Below are positions 38,201 to 53,200 of a DNA stretch of 64,000 nt, in pieces. The DNA is taken from positions 59,589,233 to 59,653,232 of the forward strand of contig CM057466.1 of assembly GCA_030035585.1 (NCBI GenBank). Direction: 5' to 3'. The position numbers and the translations under genes are program-made. Positions within the stretch are counted from its first letter, which is position 1. Each line of letters opens with the position of its first letter. The stretch is from Dugong dugon. Taxonomy: Eukaryota; Chordata; Mammalia; Sirenia; Dugongidae. The notes below the pieces were generated by a model. The model worked only from the letters and a program-made list of their open reading frames with translations, made no database searches and had not been told where the DNA came from.

Positions 38201-41200
38201 CCTATCCCCAAAATCCACACTTTTATTAAGAGATACAGTCTGACAGGGCACAACTTAAATTCTCCTTTAAATAGTTCTCCTTAAATAGTTTAGTTGAGCT
38301 GTTTGAGATTTAGGAAGGGTCAGAAATTATAAAGCAGTTTGTTCTAAAGATGGAGTATGGGCCATACTGTATTGTTTATTAAAGTACTTGGAAAACCCCA
38401 GTGCCAGAGGTATTATTTTTACACAAACAGTTTAAAGAGAAGTGTACATTCTGTTTTAAAAAGTTTAGTATGAGAGCATTCAATCGTATTTTTCCACACA
38501 ATTCCAGCAGGGGGCAGCAAGTGAAAAATGTTGTTGTTGTTAGGTGTCATCAAGTCGGTTCCGACTCGTAGCTACCCTGTGTACCACAGAATGAAATGCT
38601 GCCTGGTCCTGCGCCATGCTCACGGTGGTTGTTATGCCTGAGCCCATTGTTGCAGCCACGGTGTCAGTCTGTCTCGTTGAGGGTCTTCTCTTTTTCTCTG
38701 ACCCTCTACTTTACCGAGCATGATGTCCTTCCCCAGGGACTGATCCCTTCTGACAACATGTCCAAAGTACATAAGACGTAGTCTCGCCATCCTTGATTCT
38801 AAGGAGTTTTCTGGTTGTACTTCTTCCAAGACAGAAAATATTATTAGTCTGAAAATTACACATAACATATAAATATATGAACATAGTTCTTAATGTTTAT
38901 AGTTTTGTTATGAATACAAATAACACTGTTCAGGTTTTTATTTATTTAGCGTCATTGCTAAACTTGGTTTTTGCCTAGATAAGAAGATGAGCTATGATTA
39001 ATTGTCTTATGAAAGGAGGTATGAAATCAGAAAACTGACTTTTTTCAGTAAACATTTATTTTCAGCATCTAAAATATGCTGGCAATCTGTTAGGAGTTTG
39101 GAATTTAAACATTAAGATGTGTACCAACACAGTATAGTACTGTAATTACTAAGAGAGGTTTGGACCAAGTGATAGCGCTTTTTGGAGGTTTTGGTAACAA
39201 ACTGTCTGGGCATGTGATAACAACCTAAAGAAGGGTTCCACGGTGAAGGTGACCTTTGAGCAATGTTTGCCCGGTTATCAAAAGGGGCAGGCTTTTCTAG
39301 TAGAGATAATTGAATGAATAAAATCACATAGACATGAAACAACCTGACATCTTCAGAGTTCAGCAAGTAGTTTAAGATGCCAGGTATGTAAATTGAGATA
39401 GGTGTAAGACAAAGAACCTGGTAAACTGAAATAAGCAGTTTGGACATTATCTTGTAGGCGCTGGGCATTGGAGGCAGATTTGTGTGGCAGTGTGGAGAAT
39501 GAACTGGGAAGAGTTGGGATTGAGGAGGAGTGGGTAGATAGTCTATGAGAGTCTGAAGGAAGGGACCCCATAGAAGAGTAACCCAGGAGGGAGACGGTAG
39601 AGGGCTTTATTAAGGCAGTGAGAACGTGGGTGGAGAAGAATGGTCAGTTATAGAAATATTTAAGAATATAGGACTTGGTGACTGATTAGATGTAAATTTA
39701 TTTGGTTATTATACCTTATTTTTGCTTAAATATTTTGTATGTGGGTATTTTAAATAATCAAAAATGATACTTTAATAAAACAAAATGGTAAATAACATTT
39801 AAAACACTTAGAGCATTATACTAATTTTTATTTAAGATAAAATGAAAGGAATTAAAATTTTTCATATTTGAATTTGTTATAGTCCATTAAATATTTAAAA
39901 TCCAAGAAAATGATCATTCTAATATCCTACAGCTCTTCACACTTTGTGTATCACGGTCTCAGAATTTTGATTTTATTTTGATGTGTCATGTTGTCTCAGA
40001 ATTTAACATTGGAGAGTGAAGCTTCTGGAAGTCAGTCTTTGAAATAGTGTGACCTCTTTGTTTCTATTTTCTCATCTGTAAAATAGGGAAAACATCCTTA
40101 CAAGGATTAAGTGACATAATCCATATGTGTACTTTTGCACATACTAGAAGCTATCATTGTTCTTATTAAAATAATTACATAATTTTGTCATTTTGAGGAC
40201 GCGATGACTGAAACTCAGAGATTGATTTTTCTGAGGTCACACAGATTATTAGTGCATTTTAGTATGTAGCTTTACTTTTAAATCAACAAATTATAAATAC
40301 TGGAAATTGAAGATACAAAAATTAAAGCCACAAGTAAAATTAGAGTCATAAATTACCTGACTTTGTTTGTTTTGATTACACTAGACTGGATGATATTTAT
40401 TTATGTAGAGTTAATCACAAAATAGATCATCTAAAATAATGATTTTTTTTTTTACTCAAGTTGGTCTTTTACTCAAGTTGAAATTGTTCTAGACTTTTTA
40501 TATTTAGCCACTTTATCCTAATTTGATTTTGTAAATAAAAGCCTAGCATCTCAGTATATAATGAGTACTAAAATTTTCTACCTGAGTCCTTAAGATTCAG
40601 CAGACTGCCTCCAGGACCATTTCGGGGAGGAAAGGAGAGGCTCAGTAGGCAGGGCTCCCAGTTCAGCCCAGCTTTGTCTTTTTAGTTTGTTTTAGAATCT
40701 CTAAGATTCATTATAACAGTGGCAAAAGTTTGAAAACCACATTGCTTAATAATCACATTAAATTCTAGTGGATAGTTATATGAACAAGCAATTGTCGCAA
40801 GAGAAAACACAAATATAGCAGTAACAACAGCAAAAAATCAAAACAGACACCTTCAGTGGTAGCATTTTGGGGTCTAGGGAAAAGAATGATTTTCATTTTA
40901 CTCAGGAAACCTTTCACGCCCACCATGACTTCCTTACACTGGATTTCAGTAACAGTTGTGTCAAATACTAGTGAAGAAGGAAACGTTCAGTAAGTGATGC
41001 TGAGCAGAAGTGTTGCTGTTGCATATTCCTCTGCAAGAAGCCAGGGCCAGGGGAGAGGAGATGTGGAGTTAAGGTTTAATTTCTTTCTATTGTTGTGGAA
41101 ACATCACTTAATTGTAAAAATTCCAAGGTGTCATTCCAAGAAAACTGTCTCAATATGGATGAATAGTCACAGAGGGTTGTTTTTTTCCTGTCTCAAAGGG

Positions 41201-44200
41201 TTGTAAGGATTATGTGAGGTAACACCCATAAAGCATTTTCTACAGAATCTTGCATATAGTAGGTGTTCAGTAAATACCAGATATTTGTCTCATGTACTTT
41301 GGGCATGTTATCAAGAGGGACCAGTCCCTGGAGAAGGACATCATGTTTGTTAAAGTAGAAGGTCAGCGAAGAAGAGGAAGACCCTCGATGAGATGGATTG
41401 ACACAGTGGCTGCAACAATGGGCTCAAACAGCAGTGATTGTGAGGATGGCGCAGGACTGGGCAGTGTTTCATTCTGTCGTACACAGGGTCGCTATGAGTC
41501 GGAACTGACTCGATGGCACCCAACAACAATTAATATTACTGCTTATGGTGATGATGATGTAGTGTAGAACGCAATAGAATGAGATTAGAAGATGCAGAAA
41601 ATTACATACAAAACTGTAGATTTGTTAGGACAGTAATTATAAACACTTAGCTAAGGGACCCAGTATCTCATTCAGTGCATGTTCCTAGGGCTCCTAGGAG
41701 AGGCCTTAGTCAAGATTTGTTGAATGAATTAGGATAGGCTCGCTTGAAAAGAAGCTACTTTTGTAAAGCCTTCGTTTTTTTCAAACTTTACGAATTTTTT
41801 TTTTTTTTAATTCTTTATTACCATATGTTGTAGACCTTGAGAGTCAATAGCTCTCACTTAATAGATGAGGAGCTGAGACTCAAGAGTTCTGGTGGCTTAC
41901 TTGCACAGTCGTAGCTGCTTGGTAGGAGGGCAAAATGGAGTGGGCAGCTTGTGCTTTAGGCCTGGGTTCATGTCTGGCTTTGGGCTTCTTACCGCTGCTG
42001 GTAAGGCTACTTTGGACATATCAATTGATCTCTCTAGGTATATTTTCTCATTTGTGCTTCATGGACTATTATGAGAATTAAATGTGTTGGTATATATAAT
42101 ATAGTCAGTATATTTAGTGTGTACTCAGTACATTTACCTTTCTCCATCTCTGTTCCTAAAAGAGGATGGGGGTGGGAATTGTTTAGTAGAAACTCAACCA
42201 ACATTCTCAATTTAAAAAAAAACTTTTCCAATTGACTTGTGTTCTTTCTAAAAAGAAAGGTTATAAAAAAGCACACAGAGGATTGTTTTAGTGCTAAGAG
42301 TTATGGGTGAGATGGGGAGGATTTGAGGGTACAGAATTGTCTGGAGAAGCAGTGTTTTCTCTACATGCTAGTTTTGAAAGTTTCCTTTGGTAGATGCTGA
42401 TGAATGGTGATAAAGAGAAATAATGGTTTCAAGGGGAACTTTTATTTATTTTATTTTATTTTTTTTATTGTACTTTAGATGAAGATTTACATAACAAATA
42501 GTTTCTCATTAAACAGTCAGTACACATATTGTTTTATGACATTGGTTAACAACCCCACGACATGTCAACACGCTCTCCCTTCTCAATGTTGGAGGACTTT
42601 TTTTTTTTTTTTTTTGGTGAAAATATACATAGCCAAAGATACACCATTTCAAAAATTTCTACATGAACAATTCAGTGACATCGATTACATTCTTCTAGTT
42701 GTGCTGCTATTCTCACTATCCTTTTCCAAATTATTCTATCACCATTATCTTCAACTCACTGTCCTCAAGGGGAATGAACTTTAGAGGAAGGAGATAAGGG
42801 TGTTGCTGTAAGTAGTGTGGTTATTTCTTTAAACACACATACCAAAATGTAACTAAAAGGAGTGTCATTCTCTAAAGAGTGAACTCTGCGCCTTTATTTC
42901 ACTAAAGAGTTGATACTGTTGCCATCATTTAACATAATTTTATGGACATGACTTCAAAACTCATTACACAGTCTTATTCTCAGCGATCCTTTGAAATGGA
43001 TTTAGTTATCTGAGGCAGCCAAACAGTATTTGGAATAAAAATGACTCAATTTGGGCAATAGAATATTTTGCTGAAAACAGGATATGGATATGTATTGATT
43101 TTCTATTAGGTTTTGTAAATTGGCTCTCTGAAGAAGTTCCCCAAATGCACTGCATTCTTTTTTGTCCAAATAAGTATACAAAATGATGAGCGTACCAAAT
43201 AAGTTGCTAGAAATTGTTCAAAAAGTTTAGAAAAGGAAGCAATGATTGGACATCAATACTGAGAATATTTCCACTGGAAAAAAATAAATCACATTTACAT
43301 CTATCCATTTCAAGTCAAATTTTGTTTCCTTCTTTGATTACAGCTTTTCTGCTAATTTTAATAAGTAAGCAATGTTAATTTTATAGTCAGTTGGAATTTT
43401 AAATGTTGGTATAAACAGTCTAATCTAAAATACTCATCCACAAATGTTGGTAAATCACGTTTTTATAAATTCTTTATTAAAACTCATGGTTCGGTTACAG
43501 ATAATTTCTTGGATTGTAAATATGTCTGTACTTTCTTGAATTTGAGAGGGAAATCTTTTGAAATAACAATCTTGTTTTTCTGAATTTTGTTTAGACAGAA
43601 CATTGGTGAAAGTATTCTTTACCAGTGGGTGGAGAAAGTAAGAGAATTCCTGATACAAAAATCTCAGATGGCAGAACCAGGTAAGATTGAAAAATACTAT
43701 CACTGCTTTTTTAAACTTATAGTAGTTAAAATTTCTTGTAGATATTCTAGTTGAAATTTCGTATGAAAATCTGTGTTCTGCTTTATGGTTTATATATGAT
43801 AAAATGTAAGTTTCTCTGGAAAGTTCCTTTAGTCATGTAGTTATGGTTATTTCTTTCTGGAAGGTTTAGCCTCTTTGGTTTTATATTACATAGAAAAGGA
43901 GTTTTATCATTAAAGAACTTGGGTCAAAAATCCCTATTCTCTTTGATTATTGTTAAGGTTACATGAACCTTATAACATGGCTTTTGAATTACTGGGCTAT
44001 ATAAATTAGACATTGACTAAATGTCTGCATGAGTCTAGTGTTTGACTAATAAGTCTAGTGTTTGTAGAAAAAGAACATTGGAAAATAATGACCAATATAA
44101 AGAAATAAAAACTGACTTTGAAAATAGATTTTTTTTTTTAAATTTAGAGATAATTTACAAGCTTTAATATTCACTGTTTGAGTATAAAATTCAGTGATTT

Positions 44201-47200
44201 TTCATATATTCACAAAATTCTGCAACAATTACAGCTACCTAATTTCAAAACATTGAAAATTGATATTTTGCTCTATTAATTATTCTTTTATCGAATCTGT
44301 AAGCATATGACAACTTGGTAATTATTAACGTTTCCTTTTACTTCACTTTGTTAGTCTTTGTTCGACTTACCACAAAGGCTTTTAGAGAAGAAACTAACTT
44401 GTTTTAACCTGATTTTATTTCCAAATACAGTTTTTTTTAATTACTACTAGTAAAAATTATTTTTAAATTGGGAAAAAAAGGGATTAGAAAAAAGGAAGTT
44501 TCGTTATGAAATTTTCAGAAAATTATTCACAGAGAACCATTTACCTAGTATTCCCTTAGCAAAATCATTATACATTTAAAGTTGATAGGGGTGTGTGTAT
44601 ATATATGTATTTTAGAACATTTTCACCATTTATCTATAGAAGCAAATACTTTAACTGCTTCTATTACCACTTCTATTACAATGAAAGAATTAACTGGCAT
44701 GCAGGTATCATGTCCGTGTAACAATCTTTTTTTGAAGTATTTTCCTTAACTTTTTATGATTCAAGCCTGACTTTACAGCACTTTAGGACATCTCTAGAGA
44801 AAAATGGTTTCAAAAATTCTAAAAATAAAATAAAATTTCCCAATCTGCCATTCTAGCATGCAGGACAGTTGGAAAAATGCAATGCATACCAGTAAAATTT
44901 GAGGATGCCAGAAAGTTTGGGACCACTTAGCTTGTGGAAAGTTTAAAAAAATTACTGACTTAAAAATGATATTTTCCCTTTCTTACCTATACCCATAATT
45001 CAGTGTAGCCACTCTTCAAATTTTAGAGTTATTAATTTGTGTTGTACAATTTATAAGTTTGAACTTTTAGAAATTTTGTTTGGAATTTTCTTTCTTTTTC
45101 ATTAAAGATTGTTTTTCCTGACTTCATGTTAAAATGGAAGAATTAATAATTCCAAGGAACTAAATAGTATAAGAGCTAGTCATCAGGAAAGCTCATGAGA
45201 ATTTTCCTCTCTAGGGCTCCCATTTGAACAAATATTTTATTTTGATTTTACTATTGTCTTTAGTGCAAGTTTATTGTTTATTATTTGTATTGTTTTTTCT
45301 AATATAGAAGTTTTAAATTGAAAAATAATTATACACAACTATTTAAAATTTTTTTAACATTTTGAACTAATACTAGACTTAAGTTGAAAAAATAGCACAA
45401 GAGTTTACTTATATCCCTTGTCCTGCTTCCCCATTAACATCTTACATAATTATTGTATAGTTACCAAGAATGGGAAATTAACATTGGGTTCAATATTATT
45501 AACTAAAGAGCTTATTTGGATTTCACTGATTTTTCCCTCTAATTTCCTTTTTACTGTTCTAGGATCCTGTCCAGGATTGTACATTGCATTTAGCTGTTAT
45601 TTCTCCTTAGTCTCTGGTCTGTCGACAGTTCCTCAGTCTTTCTTTGACTTATATAACCTTGACACTTTTGAAGGGTACTGATTAGTTATTTTGTAGAATA
45701 TCCCTCAATTTGGGTTTGTCCAGTGTTTTCTCATGATTAGAATGAGATTATGCATTTTTGATAAGAATACCATTATTTATATATATCAGTATGGACTCAT
45801 GTATATTTATTTTATTCCATGGGTTAAAAGTCAGTACTATTATTGTTCAAGATTTTCCAGTTTTGGCCTTTAAGAGCTCCTTTAAGTTGACTTCTGTGCT
45901 CTTTTTGTAAGCCCCATCTTGTTTTGAGCATTCCCTCACTTTCTGGAACCACAAGGTATTCCAGGTTCATTTTGTATTTTCCTTACTCCAGTCTAGGAAT
46001 CAACCACTTCTCCTAGGAGTCCTGGTTCCTTCTACTGAGGAATATTTAGACACCAAAAACCAAACCAAACCCATTGCCATCGAGTCAATTTTGACTCATA
46101 GGGAACTGCTCCATCAGGTTTCCAAGGAGCAGCTGGTGGATTCAGACTGTCAACCTTTTCGTTACCAGCCGTGCACTTAACCACTCCACCACCAGGGCTC
46201 CATAGGACAGAGTAGAACTGTCCCATAGGATTTCCTGGGCTGTAATCTTTACAGATGCAGACTGCCACATCTTTCTCCTACTGAGTGGCTAGTGGGTTCA
46301 AACCACCGACCTTTTGGTTTACAGCTGAGTGCTTAACCGTTGCACCACCAGGGCTCCTTGTTTAGACACGAAGACTCAGAAATTTTTTAAGGGTAATTTC
46401 TTACTTGCTTCAGTAGACTAGTCATAATGTCTCATATCCACATAGAACCAGAAACAACGAAGAAAACTGAAGAGGAAGACGTTGAATGTGAAGAAGATCT
46501 CGCTTTAGCATGTGATTCAGAAAGTCCAGTTAAAGCATTGGAAACTGATATCAGTGAAAATAAAACAGGTATAATGTACTAACTAGTTTTTTTTGAAGAG
46601 AGTAGGGTGGTAGTAGTACGTATTGTTCTTTGGAATTACATAGAAATTTAGTAAAAATCCAGGGCTTCCACCCTGCTCCATCCTTAAGTAGCTCCCATTT
46701 TATTCATTTATATATTCATGAGTTTGCTGAAAGATTTCTTTGGGAAAACAGGATCCACTATTAAAAGAAAAACAGCAAAAATCACAGTCATAATAAATAC
46801 CATCCAGTTTATTTAGGCCTTAGTGCTGTATTTGACTGTATTAGTATGGTGGTCAAAATCAATTTAAGAACAGGATAATATCAAGGGAAAGATAAAGATC
46901 CAGCCACAACTTGGTTTCTTGCCCTATTCCTACCACAAAGAGGTGTGATTTTTTTGGCAAGTTGTTTAAACCTCTCTAGAACTGTTTTTACACTTTAATT
47001 TTTTATACTTTATATATATATACTTTTTATACTTTAATTGTAAGCTAAACTGATTGGATCAGATTCAACCAACACTGAATAGAAATGACCAAAAAAATAA
47101 AACAAAAAAAAAACCCCCAAACCTGTTGCCATTGAGTTGATTCCAACTGATAGTGACCCTATAAGACAGAGTAGAACTGTTCAGTAGGATTTCCAAGGCT

Positions 47201-50200
47201 TACATTTTAGTGAAGCAGACTGCCACATCTTTCTCCTGCAAAGTGGCTAGTGGGTTTGAACTGCTGACGTTTTGGTTAGCAGCCGAGCACTAGGAGGGAA
47301 ATTTTAATTCATTTTACTGAATAACTTTTCATCCTAAGTGAAGCAGGTGGCAGCAGCCAATTTCTCATTAGAGTTAGGGGTAATGATTCTTAAATTTTTT
47401 ATTAAGAGGCAGATTAGTAGGAAATCATGATATTCTTTTTTTTTTAATTTTTTTTTTATTGTAAATTAGGTGAAGGTTTACAGAACAAATATTTTCTTAT
47501 TAGACAGTCAGTACACATATTGTTGTATGACATTGGTTAACAACCCCATGACATGTCAACATGCACCCTTCTCAGCCTTGGAGGACCTTTTCTTTTTTTT
47601 TTTTTTTGATGAAAATATACATAGCCAAAGATAGACTATTTCAAAAATTTCTACATGTACAATTCAGTGACATCAATTACATTCTTCCAGTTGTGCTGCT
47701 ATTCTCACTTTAGATGACGGTTTACAGAATGAAATAGTTTCTCATTAAACAGTACACATATTGCCCTATGACAGTGGTTAACAACCCCACTACATGTCAA
47801 CACTGTCCTTATTCAACCTTGGGTCCCCTATCACCAGCTTTCCTGTCCCATTCTGCCTTCTAGTCCTTGTCCCTGGACTGCTGTGCCTCATTAGTCCCGT
47901 TTTGTTTTATGGGGCTGTCCAATCCCCAGCTGAATGGTAAACCTTGAGAGTGACTTCAACACTGAGCTAAACGGGTGTCCGGGGGCCATACTCTAGGGAT
48001 TTCTCCAGTCTCTGTCAGAGCGGTAAATCTGATCTTTTTTTCTGTGTTAGAATTTTGCTCTATGTCCTTCTCCAGTTCTCTCCAGAACCCTTTATTGTGA
48101 TCCTGGTCAGAGAAGTCAGGGTGGTAGCCAGGCAGCATCTAGCTGTACTGGACTCAGTCTGGTGGAGGACTTGGTAGCTGTGGTCCATTAGGCCTTTGGA
48201 ATAATGTTTTCCTTGTATCCTGTCCTCTTCATTCTCCCTTGCTCCCAAAGGGGTGAGACCAGTGGAACATCTTAGATAGCTGCTCACAGACTTTTAAGAC
48301 CCCAGACACTGCTCACCAAGGTAGAATGTAGAACATTGTCTTTATAAACTGTTACGCCGGTTGAGCTAGATGTTCCCTGAGACCATGGTCCCCACAGCCC
48401 TCCACCCAGCAATTCAGTCCCTCAGGGAGTTTGGATGTGTCTATGGAGCTTCTATGAACTTTTCTTGTACAAATTGTGCTGCCTTCCCCAGTATCGTGTA
48501 CTGTTTTACCCTTCACCAAAGTTACTACTTATCTGTTGTCTATTTAGTATTTACCCCCACCCCTCCCATCCCTCATAACCAACAAAGATTGTTTCTTTTT
48601 GTGTGTAAACTTTTTCATGATTTTGTACAATAGAGGTCTCATACAATATTTGTCCTTTTGTGATTGACTTACTTCACTCAGCGTAATGTCCTCCAGTTTC
48701 ATCCATGTTATGAGATGCTTCGCAGATTCATCATTGTTCTTATTGTTGCATAGTACTCCATTGTGTGTATGTACCATAGTTTGTTTATTCATTCATCTGT
48801 TGATGGGCATCTAGGTTGTATCCATCTTTTTGCTATTGTGAACAATGCTACCATGAATATGGGTGTGCATATGTCTATTTGTGTGATGGCTCTTATTTCT
48901 CTAGGATATATTCCTAGGAGTGGGATTGCTGGATTGAATGGTATGTCTATTTCTAGCTTTCTGAGGAAGCACCATATCATTTTCCAAAATGGTTGTATCA
49001 TTTTGCATTCCCACCAGCAGTGCCTAAGAGTTCTGATCTCCCTGCAGCCCCTCCAAAATTTGTTATTTCCAGTGTTTTTGATTCGTGCCAGTAATGCCGG
49101 GGTGAGATGGTATCTCATTGTGATTTTAATTTGCATTTCTCTAATGGCTAGTGAACACGAGAATTTCCTCATGTGTCTGTCAGCCACTTGAATGTCTTCT
49201 TTGGTGAAGTGCCTGTTCATTTCCTTTGCCCATTTTTTAATAGGATTATTTGTCTTTTTGTTGTAGAGATGTTGGATTTTCTTCTAGATATGGAGATTAG
49301 ACTTTGTCTGACTTATAACATCCAATCTTGTTTTTCCAAATCTGTAGGTTCTCTTTTTATTTTGGTGAAGTCTTTTGAAGAGCATAGGTGTTTGATTTTT
49401 AGAAAACCCCAGTTATCTAGCTTATCTTCTGGAGTTTGTGTGTTGATGGTTATGGTTTGTATCCTGTTAATGCCATGTATTAGGGCCTGTAGTGTTGGTC
49501 CTGTTTTTTCTTCTATGAACTTTATAGTTTTAGGCTTTATATTCAGGTCTTTGATCCATTTTGAAGTAGTTTTTGTATATGGTGTGAGGTGAGGGCCCTG
49601 TTTCATTTTTTTGCAAATGGTTACCCAGTTTTGCCAGCACCAGTTGTTAAAAAGACTGTCTTTTCCCCATTTGATGGACTTTGGGCCCTTGTCGAAGATC
49701 AGGTGACCGTAGGTGGATGGATTTACATCTGGGTTCTCAATTCTGTTCCATTGGTCAATGTGTCTGTCGTTGTACCAGTACCAGGCCATTCTGACTACTG
49801 TAGCTATATAGTACGTTCTGAGGTCAGGTAGCGTGAGTCCTCCTACTTTATTCTTCTTCTTCAATAGTGCTTTACTTATTGGGGGCTTCTTCCCTTTCCA
49901 TGTAAAGTTAATGATTAGTTTTTCCATCTCTTTGGAGAATGTTATTGGTATTTGGATCCGGATTGCATTGTATTTGTATCCGGATTGCATTGTATTTGTA
50001 AATTGCTTTGGGTAGAATTGTCATTTTCACAATGTTGAGTCTACTATCCATGAGCATGCTGTTTTTCCATTTGTGTAGATCCCTTTGGGTTTCTTGTAGT
50101 AGTGTTTTGTAGTTTTCTTTGTATAGGTCATTTACATCCCTAGTTAGATTTATTCATAAGTATTTTATTTTTTTAGGGGGTATTATAATTGGTATTATTT

Positions 50201-53200
50201 TCCTGATTTCCTTTTCATTGTTTCTCTTTACTGGTGTATTGGAATCCAACTGATTTTAGTATGTTTATCTTGTATCCTGATACTCTGCTGAATCTTTCTA
50301 TTCTAGTAGTTTTCTTGTGGAATCTTTCGGATTTTCTATGTATAGTATCATATCATCCGCAAACAGGGGCAGTTTAACTTCTTCATTACCAATTTGGATG
50401 CCCTTTATTTCTTTTTCTTGCCTTATTGCTCTAGCTAGAACTTCCAGCACAATGTTAAATAGCAGTGGTGATAAAGGGCATCCTTGTCTTGTTCCTGTTC
50501 TCAAGGGGAATGTTTTCAGCCTCTCTCCATTAAGAATAATGCTGGCTGTTGGTTTTGCGTAGATGCCCTTTATTATGTTGAGAAATTTCCCTTCTATACC
50601 TATTTTGTTGAGAGTTTTTATCAGGAATGGGTGTTGGACATTGTGGAATGCCTTTTCTGTGTCAACTGAGATGATCATGTGATTCTTCTCTTTCCTTTTA
50701 TTTATGCAGTGGATTATGTTGATTGATTTTCTAATGTTGAACCATCCTTGCATACCTGGTATGAATCCTCCTTCGTCGTGGTGTATTATTTTTTTGACAT
50801 GATGCTGAATTCTATTGGGTAGAATTTTGTTGAGAATTTTTTCATCTATATTCATGAGAGAGAATGGTCTGTAATTTTCTTTTTCTTTTTCTTTTTGGTG
50901 TCTTTGCCTGGTTTTGGTATCAGGGTTATGCTGGCTTCATAGAATGAATTCAGAACTGTCGCTTCCTTTTGTGTGTTCTGAAATAGTTTGAGTAGTACTG
51001 GTACAAGCTCTTCTCTGAATGTTTGGTAGAATTCTCCAGTGATGCCATCTGGGCCAGGGTTTTTTTTTGTTGTTGTTGAGAGTTTTTTTTTTATTACCTT
51101 TTCAGTCCCTTCTCTTGTTATGGGTCGCTTCAGATTTTGAATATTACTTTGTTGTAGTTTGGGTAGGTAGCGTGTTTCTAGAAGTTTATTCATTTCCTCT
51201 AGGTTTTCACATTTGCTGGAGTATAGTTTTTCATAATATTCTGTTATGATCCTTTTTATTTCAGTTGAGTCTGTTGTAATGTCGCCTGTTTCATTTCTTA
51301 TTTGGGTTATTGGCATCCTCCTATTTTTCTTTTGTCAGTCTGGCCAGTGGTTTGTTGATTTTGTTGATTGTTTCAAAGAACCAACTTCTGGTTTTGTTGA
51401 TTCTTTCTATTGTTTTTCTGTTCTCTATTTCATTTATTTCTGGTTTGATCTTTATTATTTCCTTTCTTCTGGTGGCTGTGGGCTTTTTTTTCTATTCTCT
51501 TTCTATTTGTTTGACTTGTGTAGTTAATGTTTTGATTTTGTCCCTTTCTTCTTTTTTGATGTGTGCATCTATTGCTATAAATTGTCTTCTAAGGACTGCC
51601 TTTGCTGTGTCCCAAAGGTTTTTGTACGATGTGTTTTTATTCTTGTTTGATTTTAGGAATTTTTTGATTCCATCTCTGATTTCTTCTGTTACCCAGTGGT
51701 TTTTAAAAGGGGTGTTATTCAGTTTCCATGTAATTGATCTTTTTTCCTTGCTTTTTCTGTTATTAATTTCTACCATGATGGCATTGTGGTCAGAGAAGAT
51801 ACTTTGTATTATCTCAACTTTTTGGATCTTGTTGAGGATTTCTCTCTGGACTAAGATGTTGTCTATTCTGGAGAACATTCCATTGCGTTAGAAAAGAATG
51901 TGCACTTTGCAGCTTTGGATGGAGTGTTCTATATATATCTATGAGATCAAGTTGGCTGATTGTGCCCTTTAGGTCTTCTCTATCTTTGCTGAGTTTCTTT
52001 ATAGATGTTCTATCCTTTACTGAGAGTGGTGTGTTGAAGTTTCCTACTATTATTGTGGAACTGTCAATTTCTCTTTTCAGTGCTGTTAGTTTGTTTTATG
52101 TATTGTGGAGCCCTGTCATTGGGTATGTAGATGTTTATTATGGTTATGTCTTCATGATGGATCATCCCCTTAATCATTATATAGTGTTCTTCTTTGTTTT
52201 TTATGGTGGATTTTGTTTTAAAGTCTATTTTATCTGAGATTGCTATTACCACTCTTGCTCTTTTTTTGGTAGTTGTTTGCTTGATATATTTTTTTCCAAC
52301 CTTTAATTTTTAATAAATTTGTGTCTTTGTTTCTACGGTGTGTCTCTTGTAGACAGTGTATTGACTGATCCTGTTTTTTTATCCATTTTGTCATCTCCAT
52401 CTCTTTATGGGTGCATTGAGGCCATTTACATTCAGTGTAATTATTGATAGATACGAGTTTATTGCCGTCATTTTGTAGTGCTTTTTTTTGTGGTGCTGAG
52501 GTTTTCTTTGTTCCTCTTACTCTCCTGTGCTGAATTCCTTTTGTTTGTGAATTTTTTTTCATTTCTTTTGTTTTTATAGGTTTTGTTTTTACTGAGACTT
52601 TGTTTTTCCTCATTATTTTTATGAGCAGGTTTGTTAATTTTGTTTGTGTTGACCGTGAAATTTACCCTTATCTGCACTTCACCAAAGAAGATTTTCAGGC
52701 GGATAACAGACACATGAAGATATGCTCACGATCCTTAGCCATTAGAGAAATGCAGATCAAAACTACAGTGAGATACCATCTCACCCCAACAAGACTAGTC
52801 TTAATCCAAAAAACACAAAATAATAAATGCTAGAGAGGTTGTGGAGAGACTGCAATACTTATACACTGTTGGTGGGAATGTGAAATGGTACAGCCACTTT
52901 GGAAATCGATTTGGTGCTTCCTTAAAAAGCTAGAAATAGAAGTACCATACGATCCAGCAATCCCACTCCTTGGTATATATCCTAGAGAAATAAGAGCCAT
53001 CACACGAATAGATAGATGCACACCTATGTTCATTGCAGCACTGTTCACAGTAGCAAAACGATGGAAACAACCTAGGTGTCCATCAGCGGACGAATGGATA
53101 AACAGATTATGGTACATCCACACAATGGAATACTACCAACAATAAAGAACAACAATGAAGCCGTGAAGCATCGTATAATGGTGGAAGCTGGAACTTATTA

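Noticed and set aside
51310-51891. A 193-codon + strand hydrophobic open frame resembling a membrane protein.
   Set aside because: It is the antisense shadow of L1-B ORF2 (minus strand 51492-51878 and neighbours). The Phe/Leu/Ser richness comes from reading A-rich coding sequence backwards.
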